From positions 1 through 64,000 of the forward strand of contig CALJTV010000017.1 of NCBI GenBank assembly GCA_937975645.1: 64,000 nucleotides of DNA, read 5' to 3'. Positions 16,416 through 25,503 of the stretch are shown here, piece after piece. The DNA is from an uncultured Dehalococcoidia bacterium (GTDB lineage Bacteria > Chloroflexota > Dehalococcoidia > GIF9 > UBA5629). Each line of letters opens with the position of its first letter. Position 1 is the stretch's first letter. The translations under genes and the position numbers were made by a program. The notes under the pieces are model-generated. The model saw only the letters and a program-made list of their open reading frames with translations, had not been told where the DNA came from and searched no databases.

Positions 16416-17768
16416 CTAAAGCGCTCTGGGTGCCAGTTCTTCACCCGGTGCGTCGGTAGTCTTTCCCTTTTCAGTCAAGCCTAGCCGCTCAAATATGGTG
16501 TCAACATGTCTCACAAAGTAACTATAATCAAAAAGGGCTTCCAGCTCGCTTACAGAGAGGTGTTCTGTCACCTCCCTATCAGCTTTAAGTAGACCAAGGA
16601 AGCTGGTCTGTTCCTTCCATGCTTTCATGGCGTTTCGTTGTACTATTTGGTAAGCTTTTTGGCGGCTCAAGCCTTTGTCTATCAGTGCCAGCAGAACGCG
16701 CTGTGAGAAGACGAGCCCCTGGGTTAGCTCCAGATTGCGGCGCATATTTTCTGGATATACCTGCAATCCCTGCATTATTAAAGTGAAAATGTTGAGGATA
16801 TAGTCCAGCACCAGGCAGGAATCAGGGAGGATTATGCGCTCGGTGGAAGAATGGCTGATATCACGTTCGTGCCACAGTGCGATGTTTTCTAGAGAGGTGA
16901 GGGCGTAACCCCTGACCAAACGTGCCAGCCCGCAGATGCGCTCGCAAAGTTCTGGATTGCGTTTGTGGGGCATGGCTGACGAACCTGTTTGCCCTGGGGA
17001 GAACGGCTCTTCTGTTTCGAGGATCTCGGTTCGTTGTAGGCTCCTAATTTCGGTGGCGAACTTTTCCAGCGAGCCGGCGATGATGGCAAGCGTGGTGACG
17101 AAGTGGGCATGCCGGTCGCGCTGGACGATCTGGTTGGAAATCGGGGCGGGAGCCAGCCCCAGCTTGTCACAGGCTATCTCTTCCACCTCTGGCGGCACGG
17201 TAGCATAAGTGCCCACGGCACCGGAAATCTTGCCAACGCTTATCATCTTTTCTGCCTCTGTAAGGCGACCGTAGTTGCGTTTCATCTCCTGCGCCCACAA
17301 GGCAAGTTTGAGTCCAAAAGTTATTGGCTCGGCATGGACACCGTGGGTTCTTCCTATCATGAGGGTTGTCTTGTGTTCGATAGCTTTGTCTTCTAGTACC
17401 GCGATCAACTTTGTGATGTCGTCTGCCAATAGCTTTGTTGCCTCTTTCAACTGGAGGTTGAGTGCTGTGTCCATTATGTCTGAAGACGTCAGCCCGAGGT
17501 GTATAAACCGGGACTCCTCACCAAGACTCTCGCTGACAGCTTGGAGAAAAGCGGTCATGTCATGGTGAGTGACTTTAAGAATTTCACTGATACGTTCCAG
17601 CTTGTAGGTGGCTGTTTTGATTTTAGGAATTGCTTCTTTGGGTATTACACCCATCTCTGCCCAAGCTTCGCAGACAGCTATTTCTACCTGAAGCCATTTA
17701 TCGAATTTGTTTTCTTCAGACCAGACCCTCTTCATTTCTGGGCGAGAGTAACGCTCTATCATTGGCAT
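16416..17768 (-). CDS. purB: Adenylosuccinate lyase
   Basis: 450-residue member of the fumarase/aspartase superfamily. It cleaves SAICAR (purine step 9) and adenylosuccinate (AMP synthesis). Seen motifs are YSRPEMKRVWSEENKFDKWL near the N-terminus, GRTHGVHAEPITFG (about 139-152, catalytic His), and the superfamily signature GSSAMPHKRNPELCERICGLAR (about 262-283) with the flexible catalytic Ser loop. The length is normal. The gene is on the minus strand between purE (35 bp upstream) and purC (15 bp downstream). Confidence 0.97.
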   Translation of the reverse strand: MPMIERYSRPEMKRVWSEENKFDKWLQVEIAVCEAWAEMGVIPKEAIPKIKTATYKLERISEILKVTHHDMTAFLQAVSESLGEESRFIHLGLTSSDIMDTALNLQLKEATKLLADDITKLIAVLEDKAIEHKTTLMIGRTHGVHAEPITFGLKLALWAQEMKRNYGRLTEAEKMISVGKISGAVGTYATVPPEVEEIACDKLGLAPAPISNQIVQRDRHAHFVTTLAIIAGSLEKFATEIRSLQRTEILETEEPFSPGQTGSSAMPHKRNPELCERICGLARLVRGYALTSLENIALWHERDISHSSTERIILPDSCLVLDYILNIFTLIMQGLQVYPENMRRNLELTQGLVFSQRVLLALIDKGLSRQKAYQIVQRNAMKAWKEQTSFLGLLKADREVTEHLSVSELEALFDYSYFVRHVDTIFERLGLTEKGKTTDAPGEELAPRAL

Positions 17769-17803
17769 CTCTTTCGTAGAGCTATCGTTTAAAAACAGGT
17801 GTA

Positions 17804-18265
17804 CTAATTTGTTTCACCTAGTTTTCTCCTGTATTCTTCAAAAGCCTCTCTTATTTCTGGATATTTGAGGGCGAGTATCTGTGCTGCCAGCAGTGCTGCG
17901 TTCTTAGCGCCCGGAGTGCCGATACCAACGCAGGCAACTGGCACCCCGGCAGGCATTTGCACAATAGAGAGGAGTGAGTCTATTCCCTTAAGATCGCCTG
18001 TGGGCAAGGGCACACCTATTACTGGGATGGTGGTGAGGCTGGCAATTACACCAGGTAGGTGGGCTGCCAGCCCAGCGGCGGCGATGATGACTTCGACACC
18101 ACTCTCGTTGGCTCTGGATGCATACTGGCGGACCTTGTCCGGGGTGCGGTGTGCTGACATTATAAGGAATTCGTGCTCGATACCGAGCTGTTGGAGCAGC
18201 TCTAGGGCTGGCTGAATTAGTGGTTGGTCGTTCTTGCTGCCGATGATTACACTTACCTTGGGCAT
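17804..18265 (-). CDS. purE: N5-carboxyaminoimidazole ribonucleotide mutase
   Basis: PurE converts N5-CAIR to CAIR (purine step 6). From ATG 18265 the product is 153 residues, the normal size. The open frame extends to 18364, but that portion would overlap purD out of frame. The N-terminus VSVIIGSKNDQPLIQ and the motifs SAHRTPDKV (about 39-47), AAAGLAAHLPGVIAS (about 69-83) and GVPLP are PurE signatures. The start lies 4 bp after the purD stop, with GGGAGGT inside the end of purD. No purK partner (N5-CAIR synthetase) is in the window, so I cannot decide between class I (PurK-dependent) and class II. Confidence 0.95.
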   Translation of the reverse strand: MPKVSVIIGSKNDQPLIQPALELLQQLGIEHEFLIMSAHRTPDKVRQYASRANESGVEVIIAAAGLAAHLPGVIASLTTIPVIGVPLPTGDLKGIDSLLSIVQMPAGVPVACVGIGTPGAKNAALLAAQILALKYPEIREAFEEYRRKLGETN

Positions 18266-18269
18266 TTGC

Positions 18270-19541
18270 TTAGTTGACCTCCCTGAGTGCGATGTCTTTC
18301 CGGTAGTAGCACCCTTCGAAGGTAATGCGCGGCAGGTTCTGGTACACCTTATCTCTGGCGTCACTTATGGTCTTGCCGGTTGCGGTGACTGTAAGCACCC
18401 TGCCGCCAGCCGTATAAATTTTGCCATCCTCACCAAATCTGGTACCAGCATGGAATACTAAGATATTCCTGTCGACGCCGTCAAGCCCGCTGATGGGGAA
18501 ACCTGTCTTGTAGTTTCCAGGATAACCCTGGGATGCCATAACCACTCCAACACAGGCGTCCGGTGACCATTCGATTGTCAACCTGTCTAGCTCGGCGTTG
18601 AGTACAGCAAGGAGGATGTCCACCAAGTCTGTTTTCAGGCGTGGGAGGATTACCTGTGTTTCCGGATCACCGAACCTAGCATTAAATTCCAGCACTTTTG
18701 GCCCATCCGCAGTAACCATTAGTCCAGCGTAAAGGACACCTTTATAGGGGCTACCCTCTTTATCCATTGCCTCAATAGCTGGCTTGAGTATCGTTTCCAC
18801 GGTCTGGTTCATTAGCTTTGAATCGAAGAATCCGGGTGGGCTATAGCTCCCCATACCGCCAGTGTTTGGCCCTTCATCATTGTCAAACGCCCTCTTGTAG
18901 TCACAGGCTGGAACCATGGGGACGACGGTTTTGCCGTCTGAAAAGGCTAAAAAACTGACTTCCCTACCGGCAAGCCATTCCTCAATGACGACGCTGTCAC
19001 CAGCGTCGCCAAAGATTTTTTTCTTCATGATATTTGTCAGGGCTGCAATAGCCTCTTCTTTTGTGAAGGCTACCGTTACCCCTTTGCCAGCAGCTAAGCC
19101 GTCTGCCTTGATAACCACCGGTAGCGGGTGGTCCAGAATATATTTCATAGCGTCAGAATAGTTTGAGAACGCAGTTCCTCTGGCGCAAGGTATGGAATAT
19201 TTTTGCATCAGATGTTTGGCAAAAACTTTGCTTGTTTCTATGCGGGCGGCATTCTGGGTAGGTCCGAATATGGGAATGCCCTGCCGTTGGAATTGGTCTA
19301 CAATGCCCATTGCGAGTGGAGCTTCAGGACCGACGATGACAAGGTCGATTTTGAGATCCAGGGCAACTTTGATCAAGGAGTCGATATCTCTGAGGTCTGC
19401 TGGTATATTGCGACCAATCTCGATCAAGGAGGTACCAGCATTACCTGGTGCTACATAGACTTTCTTGACATGGAGGCTCTGGGATATTTTCCATGCCAGG
19501 GCGTGTTCTCTTGCTCCGCTTCCGATGATCAGCACTCTCAT
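18270..19541 (-). CDS. purD: Phosphoribosylamine-glycine ligase (GAR synthetase)
   Basis: 423-residue ATP-grasp enzyme of purine step 2. The N-terminus MRVLIIGSGAREHALAWK is the family signature. The ATP-grasp core contains PVVIKADGLAAGKGVTVA (about 136-153), GPNTGGMGSYSP (about 226-237) and KVLEFNARFGDPETQVILP (about 286-304, metal-binding ENxRxGDPE-type loop). The gene leads the pur block purD-purE-purB-purC-purS and follows a small ferritin-like gene by 44 bp. Confidence 0.97.
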   Translation of the reverse strand: MRVLIIGSGAREHALAWKISQSLHVKKVYVAPGNAGTSLIEIGRNIPADLRDIDSLIKVALDLKIDLVIVGPEAPLAMGIVDQFQRQGIPIFGPTQNAARIETSKVFAKHLMQKYSIPCARGTAFSNYSDAMKYILDHPLPVVIKADGLAAGKGVTVAFTKEEAIAALTNIMKKKIFGDAGDSVVIEEWLAGREVSFLAFSDGKTVVPMVPACDYKRAFDNDEGPNTGGMGSYSPPGFFDSKLMNQTVETILKPAIEAMDKEGSPYKGVLYAGLMVTADGPKVLEFNARFGDPETQVILPRLKTDLVDILLAVLNAELDRLTIEWSPDACVGVVMASQGYPGNYKTGFPISGLDGVDRNILVFHAGTRFGEDGKIYTAGGRVLTVTATGKTISDARDKVYQNLPRITFEGCYYRKDIALREVN

Positions 19542-19585
19542 GTAAGCAGTCTTTCTCCGATATCTAAGCTTTCAGAACTTAGACT

Positions 19586-19846
19586 TTACAGAGTCCCCTT
19601 ATCGAACTTTTTCGCCTGAACCGGGTCGAGTTTTTGAATCAATTTGGTGAGTTCAGCAACATGCTCTTTTTCGTCGTCCCGTATATGTTCCAGGATGCTT
19701 ATTGCCTCTTCGTCTTCGAGGGCTGCTATATGCTCCTCGTATTGATTTATAGCTTGCAGCTCCCCGATGAGGTCTTCGCGCAGCATGGCTAGGTCGAGTT
19801 CTGGTCCTTCAGCCAGTGTGGGTTCTTCGTCAAAGGGATACCCCAT
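19586..19846 (-). CDS. Small ferritin-like (EncFtn-type half-ferritin) protein
   Basis: 86 residues forming two helices of a half four-helix bundle. The spacing of Glu29, Tyr36, Glu59 and His62 equals that of the E32/Y39/E62/H65 ferroxidase residues known from encapsulated ferritin (family knowledge, recalled). The helical segments are ELQAINQYEEHI (29-40) and EHIRDDEKEHVAEL (53-66). The C-terminus stops at KGTL and lacks a convincing encapsulin-targeting tail, and no encapsulin gene is in the window. It may therefore be a free diiron protein storing or oxidising iron. AAAGGAGG precedes the ATG and a good promoter lies upstream. It may share a transcript with purD. Confidence 0.8.
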   Translation of the reverse strand: MGYPFDEEPTLAEGPELDLAMLREDLIGELQAINQYEEHIAALEDEEAISILEHIRDDEKEHVAELTKLIQKLDPVQAKKFDKGTL

Positions 19847-19925
19847 TTCTAGCCTCCTTTAGATGTGAATGAGCCAGCATAGAGTGGTGATTTCTACCCC
19901 GCGCCCGTGCGGCATTAACTCTTTG

Positions 19926-19954
19926 AGTATATATGGGGGCGGTTACAAAATCAA
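19926..19954 (-). promoter_or_regulatory. Promoter of the ferritin-like gene (and perhaps the pur block)
   Basis: On the minus strand, TTGATT (19954-19949), a 17-nt spacer and TATACT (19931-19926) lie about 80 bp before the ferritin-like ATG. A small GC hairpin (CCGCG/TGCGG, around 19899-19912) lies in the leader. The divergent holA starts at 19978. Confidence 0.65.
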
Positions 19955-19977
19955 GGGCGTGTTAGTGGAGACCCGCA

Positions 19978-21018
19978 ATGTGCTGCAAAGGAGGAGTCTG
20001 TTGTTATACAATATCAAGTAGAGTGCTGTATATCCTCTACGGAAGGGACGACTTTTCTCTTTCTCAGGCGCTTGAATCCTTGAAGAGGGAGAAGGGCATC
20101 CCTGATACTATTGGGGCGAATACATCCGTCTTTGAAGCTCAGCAACTAAGTTTTTCCCAGCTGATGGAGGCTTGCAGTGCAGTGCCTTTCCTATCCCCGG
20201 TCAGGATTGTAGTCGTAAGGGGCTTGCTGGGGCTTTTCGAAGAGGGGCAAGAGCAGGGGCGGGAAAGGAGGCGTCCTTTAAAGAAGGCTGGCACTGGCTT
20301 GGGTGAGTGGGGACAACTGGCAAGCTATGTGGAAAAGATGCCGCCTACCACAACGCTTATTCTTGTAGATGGCGGCGATATAAAGCATGACAATCGGTTG
20401 TTGAAGCTGCTTTCGCCACTGGCTGAAGTTAGAGTTTTTCCTCAGCCCAAGCGAAGCCAAGTGAGCCAGTGGATATACGCGCGGGTAAGAAAAGAGGGCG
20501 CCACAATCTCCCAGAAGGCAGTTGATTTGCTGATTGAGCTTGTAGGCTGTGATTTGTGGGCGGTAAGTGGCGAGGTGGACAAGTTGCTTTTGTTCGCTCA
20601 AGGGCGCCAGATAAGCGAAAATGATGTCAGACAGGTGTCCAGCTTTGCCCGCGAAATCACCATATTCGGTCTGGTGGACGCTGTACTAGAAGGGCAGAAA
20701 AGGCAAGCACAGGTAATGCTGTGGAGACTTTTACGTGAAGGGGTTTCCCCCTCATATGTCCTTACTATGCTTGCGCGCCAATTGCGTTTGATTGTTTTGG
20801 CTAAGGAGCTGGAAGGAGCAGAAGTTAGTGGCGAAATCAAGAATCGGGCAGAAAATGTACCGGAGTACAGCCTGAGAAAGGCACTGGAGCAAGCCAGACG
20901 ATACTCTTTTGACCGGATTAAGGGCGTTTTCGAGAAACTCCTTGAGGCTGATGTGGCTATGAAGAGCGGAAAATACGATGGTGACCTAGCTCTAGAGCTT
21001 CTTCTGGCAGAGCTGTGA
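19978..21018 (+). CDS. holA: DNA polymerase III subunit delta
   Basis: Clamp-loader subunit that opens the beta clamp, 346 residues. The family N-terminus LYILYGRDDFSLSQALESLK starts at residue 17. Domain I has VPFLSPVRIVVVRGL (about 68-82), and the C-terminal part carries the usual LLREGVSPSYVLTMLARQLRL (about 243-263). ATG 19978 has GGAG at 7-nt spacing but gives an odd 15-residue Cys-rich lead (MCCKGGVCCYT). GTG 20023 fits the family start better but lacks a nearby ribosome site. An AAAGGAGG lies between the two, at 19987-19994. The start is therefore uncertain. Confidence 0.88.
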   Translation: MCCKGGVCCYTISSRVLYILYGRDDFSLSQALESLKREKGIPDTIGANTSVFEAQQLSFSQLMEACSAVPFLSPVRIVVVRGLLGLFEEGQEQGRERRRPLKKAGTGLGEWGQLASYVEKMPPTTTLILVDGGDIKHDNRLLKLLSPLAEVRVFPQPKRSQVSQWIYARVRKEGATISQKAVDLLIELVGCDLWAVSGEVDKLLLFAQGRQISENDVRQVSSFAREITIFGLVDAVLEGQKRQAQVMLWRLLREGVSPSYVLTMLARQLRLIVLAKELEGAEVSGEIKNRAENVPEYSLRKALEQARRYSFDRIKGVFEKLLEADVAMKSGKYDGDLALELLLAEL

Positions 21019-21055
21019 ACGGTGTTGCCTAAAGTTCTATGTTTTTAGCCACGCT

Positions 21056-21085
21056 TTGGACAGTAGCTGTGGTTTCGGCTAAAAT
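21056..21085 (+). promoter_or_regulatory. Promoter of the glgC operon
   Basis: TTGGAC (21056-21061), an 18-nt spacer and TAAAAT (21080-21085). It ends just before the GGGGGT ribosome site of the ATG at 21105. It lies downstream of the longer open frame's start at 21039, which supports 21105 as the true glgC start. Confidence 0.5.
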
Positions 21086-21104
21086 ACAGGTTGGGGGTAC
21101 AGTG

Positions 21105-22403
21105 ATGGAGCGGGTTTTGGCAATGATACTCGCTGGCGGTGCCAGTGAGCGCTTGAGTGTTCTAGCGGAAGAGAGGGCAAAGCCTGCAGTCCCTTTTGGT
21201 GGCAAGTATAGGATTATCGATTTTACTTTAAGCAACTGTGCCAATTCGGGTATCCACAACGTTGCTGTGCTTACCCAGTTTAACCCCCGCTCTCTAACTC
21301 AACATATTGGCGTAGGACGACCATGGGATCTGGACAGAACGAGTGGTGGTGTGGTGATCCTACAGCCTTTCTTGAGCCGTTCAGCTCGTGACTGGTACAA
21401 GGGCACTGCTGACGCCGTCTATCAGAACCTTGACTTCGTCGAGAGGCAGAAAGTTGATGAAGTGCTAATTCTGGCTGGTGACCATGTTTATTTGATGCGA
21501 TATGACCATATGATACATGCCCACCGACTCAGGGATGCAGAGGTGACCATAGCTGTTACTGAAGTGTCTCCTTCCGAGGTCTCAAGATTTGGCATAGTGG
21601 TTCTTGACCATAATGAAAGGGTGGTGGCGTTTACGGAGAAACCGAAGGAATCTGTGAGCAACCTGGCTTCAATGGGTGTCTACGTTTTTGACAAGGAGAT
21701 CTTGATTCGTTGCTTGGAAGAGTACGGAGAGAAAGGGGGCCGCGATTTTGGCAGTGACATTATTCCCGAGGTCATCGGCAAATTCAAAGTCTATGGCTAC
21801 AGGTTTAGAGGATACTGGCGAGATGTTGGGACAGTAGAAGCTTACTGGCGGGCAAATATGGATTTGATAGTCGACCTTCCAGAGTTGAACCTTTACGATG
21901 TCTCAGCGCAGGTACGGACGGTGCACCATGGTAGGCCACCGGTAAAAGTGGGTCCAAAAGCGGACATAAGCCGCAGCCTTATTGCCAACGGTGCCATTAT
22001 CAACGGGCGGGTGGAGAATTCGGTTATATTTCCAGATGTATTTGTTCAGGAAGACGCCATAGTGCGAGAGTCTATCATATTTGAGGGTTCCACGGTTGCC
22101 AAGGGGGCGATCGTGGATCGTTGTATTATTGATAAGCAAGTCTGGGTGGGTCCGGGAAGCTACCTAGGCTTTGGTGATGATATGACGCCGAACAAGGATG
22201 AGCCAAAGAACCTCAATTGTGGGATAACTCTCGTGGGCAAGGGCGCTAGAATACCTGCCGATGCTAGAATAGGGCGAAACTGTAAGATCGGGTGTTGGGT
22301 TCGCGATAGTGATTTTGCCTCAAAGTTTGTTACCAGTGGTGAAAGCATAAGCAGTAGAGCATCGAAGCGCCATAGTGTGAAAATGCCGCTGGAAGAGCAG
22401 TGA
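21105..22403 (+). CDS. glgC: Glucose-1-phosphate adenylyltransferase (ADP-glucose pyrophosphorylase)
   Basis: Makes ADP-glucose for glycogen synthesis. From ATG 21105 the product is 432 residues. The nucleotide-binding start [15 protein letters not shown] and the conserved [19 protein letters not shown] are at about residues 6-44. [14 protein letters not shown] is at about 95-108, and [13 protein letters not shown] (about 236-248) marks the sugar-phosphate site. The C-terminal part is a left-handed beta-helix of hexapeptide type ([21 protein letters not shown]-like residues). The TGA overlaps the next gene's GTG by 4 bp. It is the first gene of the alpha-glucan operon. Confidence 0.96.
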   Translation: MERVLAMILAGGASERLSVLAEERAKPAVPFGGKYRIIDFTLSNCANSGIHNVAVLTQFNPRSLTQHIGVGRPWDLDRTSGGVVILQPFLSRSARDWYKGTADAVYQNLDFVERQKVDEVLILAGDHVYLMRYDHMIHAHRLRDAEVTIAVTEVSPSEVSRFGIVVLDHNERVVAFTEKPKESVSNLASMGVYVFDKEILIRCLEEYGEKGGRDFGSDIIPEVIGKFKVYGYRFRGYWRDVGTVEAYWRANMDLIVDLPELNLYDVSAQVRTVHHGRPPVKVGPKADISRSLIANGAIINGRVENSVIFPDVFVQEDAIVRESIIFEGSTVAKGAIVDRCIIDKQVWVGPGSYLGFGDDMTPNKDEPKNLNCGITLVGKGARIPADARIGRNCKIGCWVRDSDFASKFVTSGESISSRASKRHSVKMPLEEQ

Positions 22404-24091
22404 AGATCGGAGCCTTTACCTTCGTTTTGCACACTCATATCCCTTACTGCCGCAATGCTGGACGTTGGCCTCATGGTGAAGAGTGGCTTCATGAAGCTGT
22501 CTCTGAGACATATATTCCCCTCCTCAGCGCACTTTATGATTTAAAGCTGGAGGGTTGTCCTTTTCGCTTAACTATTGGGCTTACGCCGGTCTTACTGGAG
22601 CAGCTTGCTGACCCGCTGGTAGTGTACAACTTTGTAGAATTTCTAGAGGAAAAGATAAAGCGCGCTCGGGATGATGCGGAGCGCTTCAGCAGTGCTAGCG
22701 AAGGACATCTTTCATATCTGGCTAAGTTCTATCTGGATCGCTACTCAGAAATATTGGCAAATTTTAACGAGAGGTTTGGTCGCAATCTGATCAGGGCGTT
22801 CAAACAATTGCAGGACGAAGGCTATATAGAGATAGCTGGCAGTGCTGCCACCCACGCTTATTTGCCTTTGTTGGAACGGGACTCTTCAATATATAGCCAA
22901 TTGCATGTAGGGAAGGCGAGTTACAGTTACTATTTCGGTAGGGCACCTTCTTCGATCTGGTTGCCCGAATGCGGTTACCGTCCAGCCTACTACGTCGAAA
23001 GGTGTGGGCAGCGATATGTTAAGCCGGGGCTGGAGACTTTTCTCAGTGAACTTGACATCAGGTGTTTTTTTGCTGAAACGCACATGGTTGAAGGTGGACA
23101 GCCGGTTGGCAAAGCCAGAGAAGAGGTTATCGGCCCCTATGCTAGCATTCCTAGGCGTTACGTGGTACCGATAGCAAACTATGTTGAGCCTGTGCTGCGA
23201 ACCACATATTTGCCCTATTGGGTCCAGTCTGCTGATGTGGCTGTTATTGGCAGGAACAATCAGTCCAGCATGCAGGTATGGTCTGCGGACTGGGGATATC
23301 CCGGGGACTTCAACTACAGGGAGTTCCATAAGAGGGACAGCATCTCAGGTCTTCATTACTGGAAGATAACTGGTGCCAAAATGGACCTGGCGTACAAAGA
23401 GTACTATGACTATCACCAGGCCCAGAGGCGGGTTAATGAGCATAGTACCCACTTTGTCCGCCTTGTGGAGCAGTTGCTCCTCGACTTCTACGAGACAACA
23501 GGTGAGTTCGGTATAATCGCTGCCGCTTATGACTCGGAGTTGTTCGGACACTGGTGGTTTGAAGGCGTAGACTGGCTAAAGCAAGTCTTGTCCAAGCTGA
23601 GCCAGAGTGAAACAGTGGAGATGACCACAGCTAGCGAGTATTTGGAGCGACATCCTCCCAAGGATGTTTTGGCTTTACCTGAAGGTTCTTGGGGGCTGGG
23701 AGGTGGCCATTTTACCTGGCGTAATGTTGATACAGAGTGGATGTGGAAGCTTATTCATGACGCTGAACTAAAGATGGAGAAACTGGTATCAATGTACCCG
23801 CAGGCTGAGGGAGGGGTGAAGGAACTGCTTGATCAGGCTGCTAGAGAGTTGCTTCTGTTGCAAGCGAGTGACTGGCAGTTTCTCGTGACCACGGCACAAG
23901 CCCGCTTGTATGCTGAGAACCGTTTTTTGCAGCATTTGGGAAGATTCCAACAACTGGCGGATATTGCTGAGTCGGGTGTAGTTGACGGTTCAGCTATCTC
24001 CCTGTGCCGCAATTTCTGGGAGACAGACAAAGTGTTTCCTTATATAGATTACCGGTGGTTTGCTGACAGGGAGGGCAGCGAAAAGCGGTGA
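22400..24091 (+). CDS. GH57 1,4-alpha-glucan branching enzyme
   Basis: Glycoside hydrolase family 57 protein of 563 residues. It introduces alpha-1,6 branches into glucan made by the neighbouring glycogen synthase. The N-terminus FTFVLHTHIPYCRNAGRWP is typical. The catalytic nucleophile Glu sits in SIWLPECGYRP (about 188-198), and the acid Asp in AAYDSELFGHWWFEG (about 374-388). A C-terminal helical DUF1957 region follows. It replaces the GH13-type GlgB, which is absent. It overlaps glgC by 4 bp and glgA by 4 bp. The branching role rests on motifs and context. Confidence 0.92.
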   Translation: MKIGAFTFVLHTHIPYCRNAGRWPHGEEWLHEAVSETYIPLLSALYDLKLEGCPFRLTIGLTPVLLEQLADPLVVYNFVEFLEEKIKRARDDAERFSSASEGHLSYLAKFYLDRYSEILANFNERFGRNLIRAFKQLQDEGYIEIAGSAATHAYLPLLERDSSIYSQLHVGKASYSYYFGRAPSSIWLPECGYRPAYYVERCGQRYVKPGLETFLSELDIRCFFAETHMVEGGQPVGKAREEVIGPYASIPRRYVVPIANYVEPVLRTTYLPYWVQSADVAVIGRNNQSSMQVWSADWGYPGDFNYREFHKRDSISGLHYWKITGAKMDLAYKEYYDYHQAQRRVNEHSTHFVRLVEQLLLDFYETTGEFGIIAAAYDSELFGHWWFEGVDWLKQVLSKLSQSETVEMTTASEYLERHPPKDVLALPEGSWGLGGGHFTWRNVDTEWMWKLIHDAELKMEKLVSMYPQAEGGVKELLDQAARELLLLQASDWQFLVTTAQARLYAENRFLQHLGRFQQLADIAESGVVDGSAISLCRNFWETDKVFPYIDYRWFADREGSEKR

Positions 24092-25503
24092 AGGTCCTTT
24101 TTGTTGCTGCGGAAATGGCACCGCTGGTCAAGGTGGGTGGTCTGGCTGACGTTATTGGCTCTTTACCTAAGGCACTGAACCAGCTTAGCCACGATGTGCG
24201 TGTGATGATTCCGAAATATGGCTCGATTGACCTCAAGGGACGAAAGGTGCTGCCCGTGGTGGACAGGATTGACATTAATATTGGCGGGCTGAACAAGCAA
24301 ATTTCTGTGGAGTTCCTAGAAGACAGGGTTAAAGTTTACTTGATCGGTGGCGAAGATTTTGAAGGCGCGAACGAGCCATATGGTGAAGGCGAGCTGCAGC
24401 GTTTTCTGATATTTTGTCATGCGGTTGTGGGAGCGCTACGCAGGATAGAGTGGCAGCCTCAGATAGTCCATTGCCACGACTGGCACACGGCGCTGGTACC
24501 CTTCTTGCTGAAGAAAAGTGGCGATGGATACGTGAGTTTTTTCAGTATACATAATCTGGCTTATCAGGGGGCTTTTGACGCCGAATTTCTGAGCCGATAT
24601 GGTCTGGCGCAGCTTTGGTATTCACTGCCTCCAGAAGCGCCTCAACCAAGGCTCAATTTTATGGGGCAAGGTATACTCTGGGCAGATGTGGTGACGACTG
24701 TGAGTCGGACCTACGCTCGCGAAATACTTACGCCTGAGCTGGGTGAGGGGCTGGACGCATTGCTACGGTTTCGAAAAGAGCGACTGTTTGGGATAATCAA
24801 CGGGTTGGATGTCGAGGAATATGACCCATTGACCGACCGATTCTTGGCTGCCAATTATGATGCTCGTGCACTTGACAGGCGGATGGTCAACAGGTTTGCA
24901 CTTCAGAAAGAAGCTGGGCTTCCGCAAGATGCCAGTGTTGTGTTGATAGGCATGGTCTCTCGTCTTGACGAACAGAAAGGCATAGACATTGTGGTGGAGA
25001 GTTTTCCTTCTTTATTCGGCGAATTTTCAGTTCAGATGGTGATCTTGGGCAAGGGGAAAGACTATTATCACGGTCTACTCCAGCGGGCAGTTAAAAAGTA
25101 CCGGCATCGTCTGACAGTAAGGATAGCTTTCGATGAGCGGTTTGCCCATCTGATATATGGCGGCTGCGACGTGTTCCTTATGCCCTCCCGATTTGAGCCT
25201 TGTGGTCTGGGTCAATTGATCGCCATGCGTTATGGTGCGGTGCCGATTGTCCGTTATACCGGCGGTCTTGCTGAGACTGTTGACGACCTTAGTGAGGATC
25301 TGAGCAGTGGTACAGGCTTTGTGTTCCACGAATATGACCCTAAAGCCATGCTAGCTGCTATTAAAAGGGCAGTTTTTGCTCACAGGAACAGACAGGCATG
25401 GCGGGAAGTAATGGCGCGCATAATGTCTCAGGACTTCTCTTGGCAAGCCTCGGCGAAAAAATATGAAGAGTTGTATTATCGGGCTCTGGAGGGAAGGTTG
25501 TGA
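24088..25503 (+). CDS. glgA: Glycogen synthase (ADP-glucose dependent)
   Basis: GT5-family enzyme of 471 residues that extends alpha-1,4-glucan from ADP-glucose. The N-terminus VLFVAAEMAPLVKVGGLADVIGSLP contains the KVGGL ADP-glucose motif. HCHDWHTALVPFLL is at about 130-143, SRLDEQKGIDIV at about 291-302, and MPSRFEPCGLGQLIAMRYGA at about 366-385 (nucleotide-sugar Glu). The start is GTG 24088, overlapping the previous TGA, and its own TGA overlaps the GTG of the ROK gene. The length is normal. Confidence 0.97.
   Translation: MKVLFVAAEMAPLVKVGGLADVIGSLPKALNQLSHDVRVMIPKYGSIDLKGRKVLPVVDRIDINIGGLNKQISVEFLEDRVKVYLIGGEDFEGANEPYGEGELQRFLIFCHAVVGALRRIEWQPQIVHCHDWHTALVPFLLKKSGDGYVSFFSIHNLAYQGAFDAEFLSRYGLAQLWYSLPPEAPQPRLNFMGQGILWADVVTTVSRTYAREILTPELGEGLDALLRFRKERLFGIINGLDVEEYDPLTDRFLAANYDARALDRRMVNRFALQKEAGLPQDASVVLIGMVSRLDEQKGIDIVVESFPSLFGEFSVQMVILGKGKDYYHGLLQRAVKKYRHRLTVRIAFDERFAHLIYGGCDVFLMPSRFEPCGLGQLIAMRYGAVPIVRYTGGLAETVDDLSEDLSSGTGFVFHEYDPKAMLAAIKRAVFAHRNRQAWREVMARIMSQDFSWQASAKKYEELYYRALEGRL

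Noticed and set aside
18266-18364. 33-residue N-terminal extension of PurE
   Set aside because: It lies inside purD in another frame, and the product from ATG 18265 has the normal PurE start and length.
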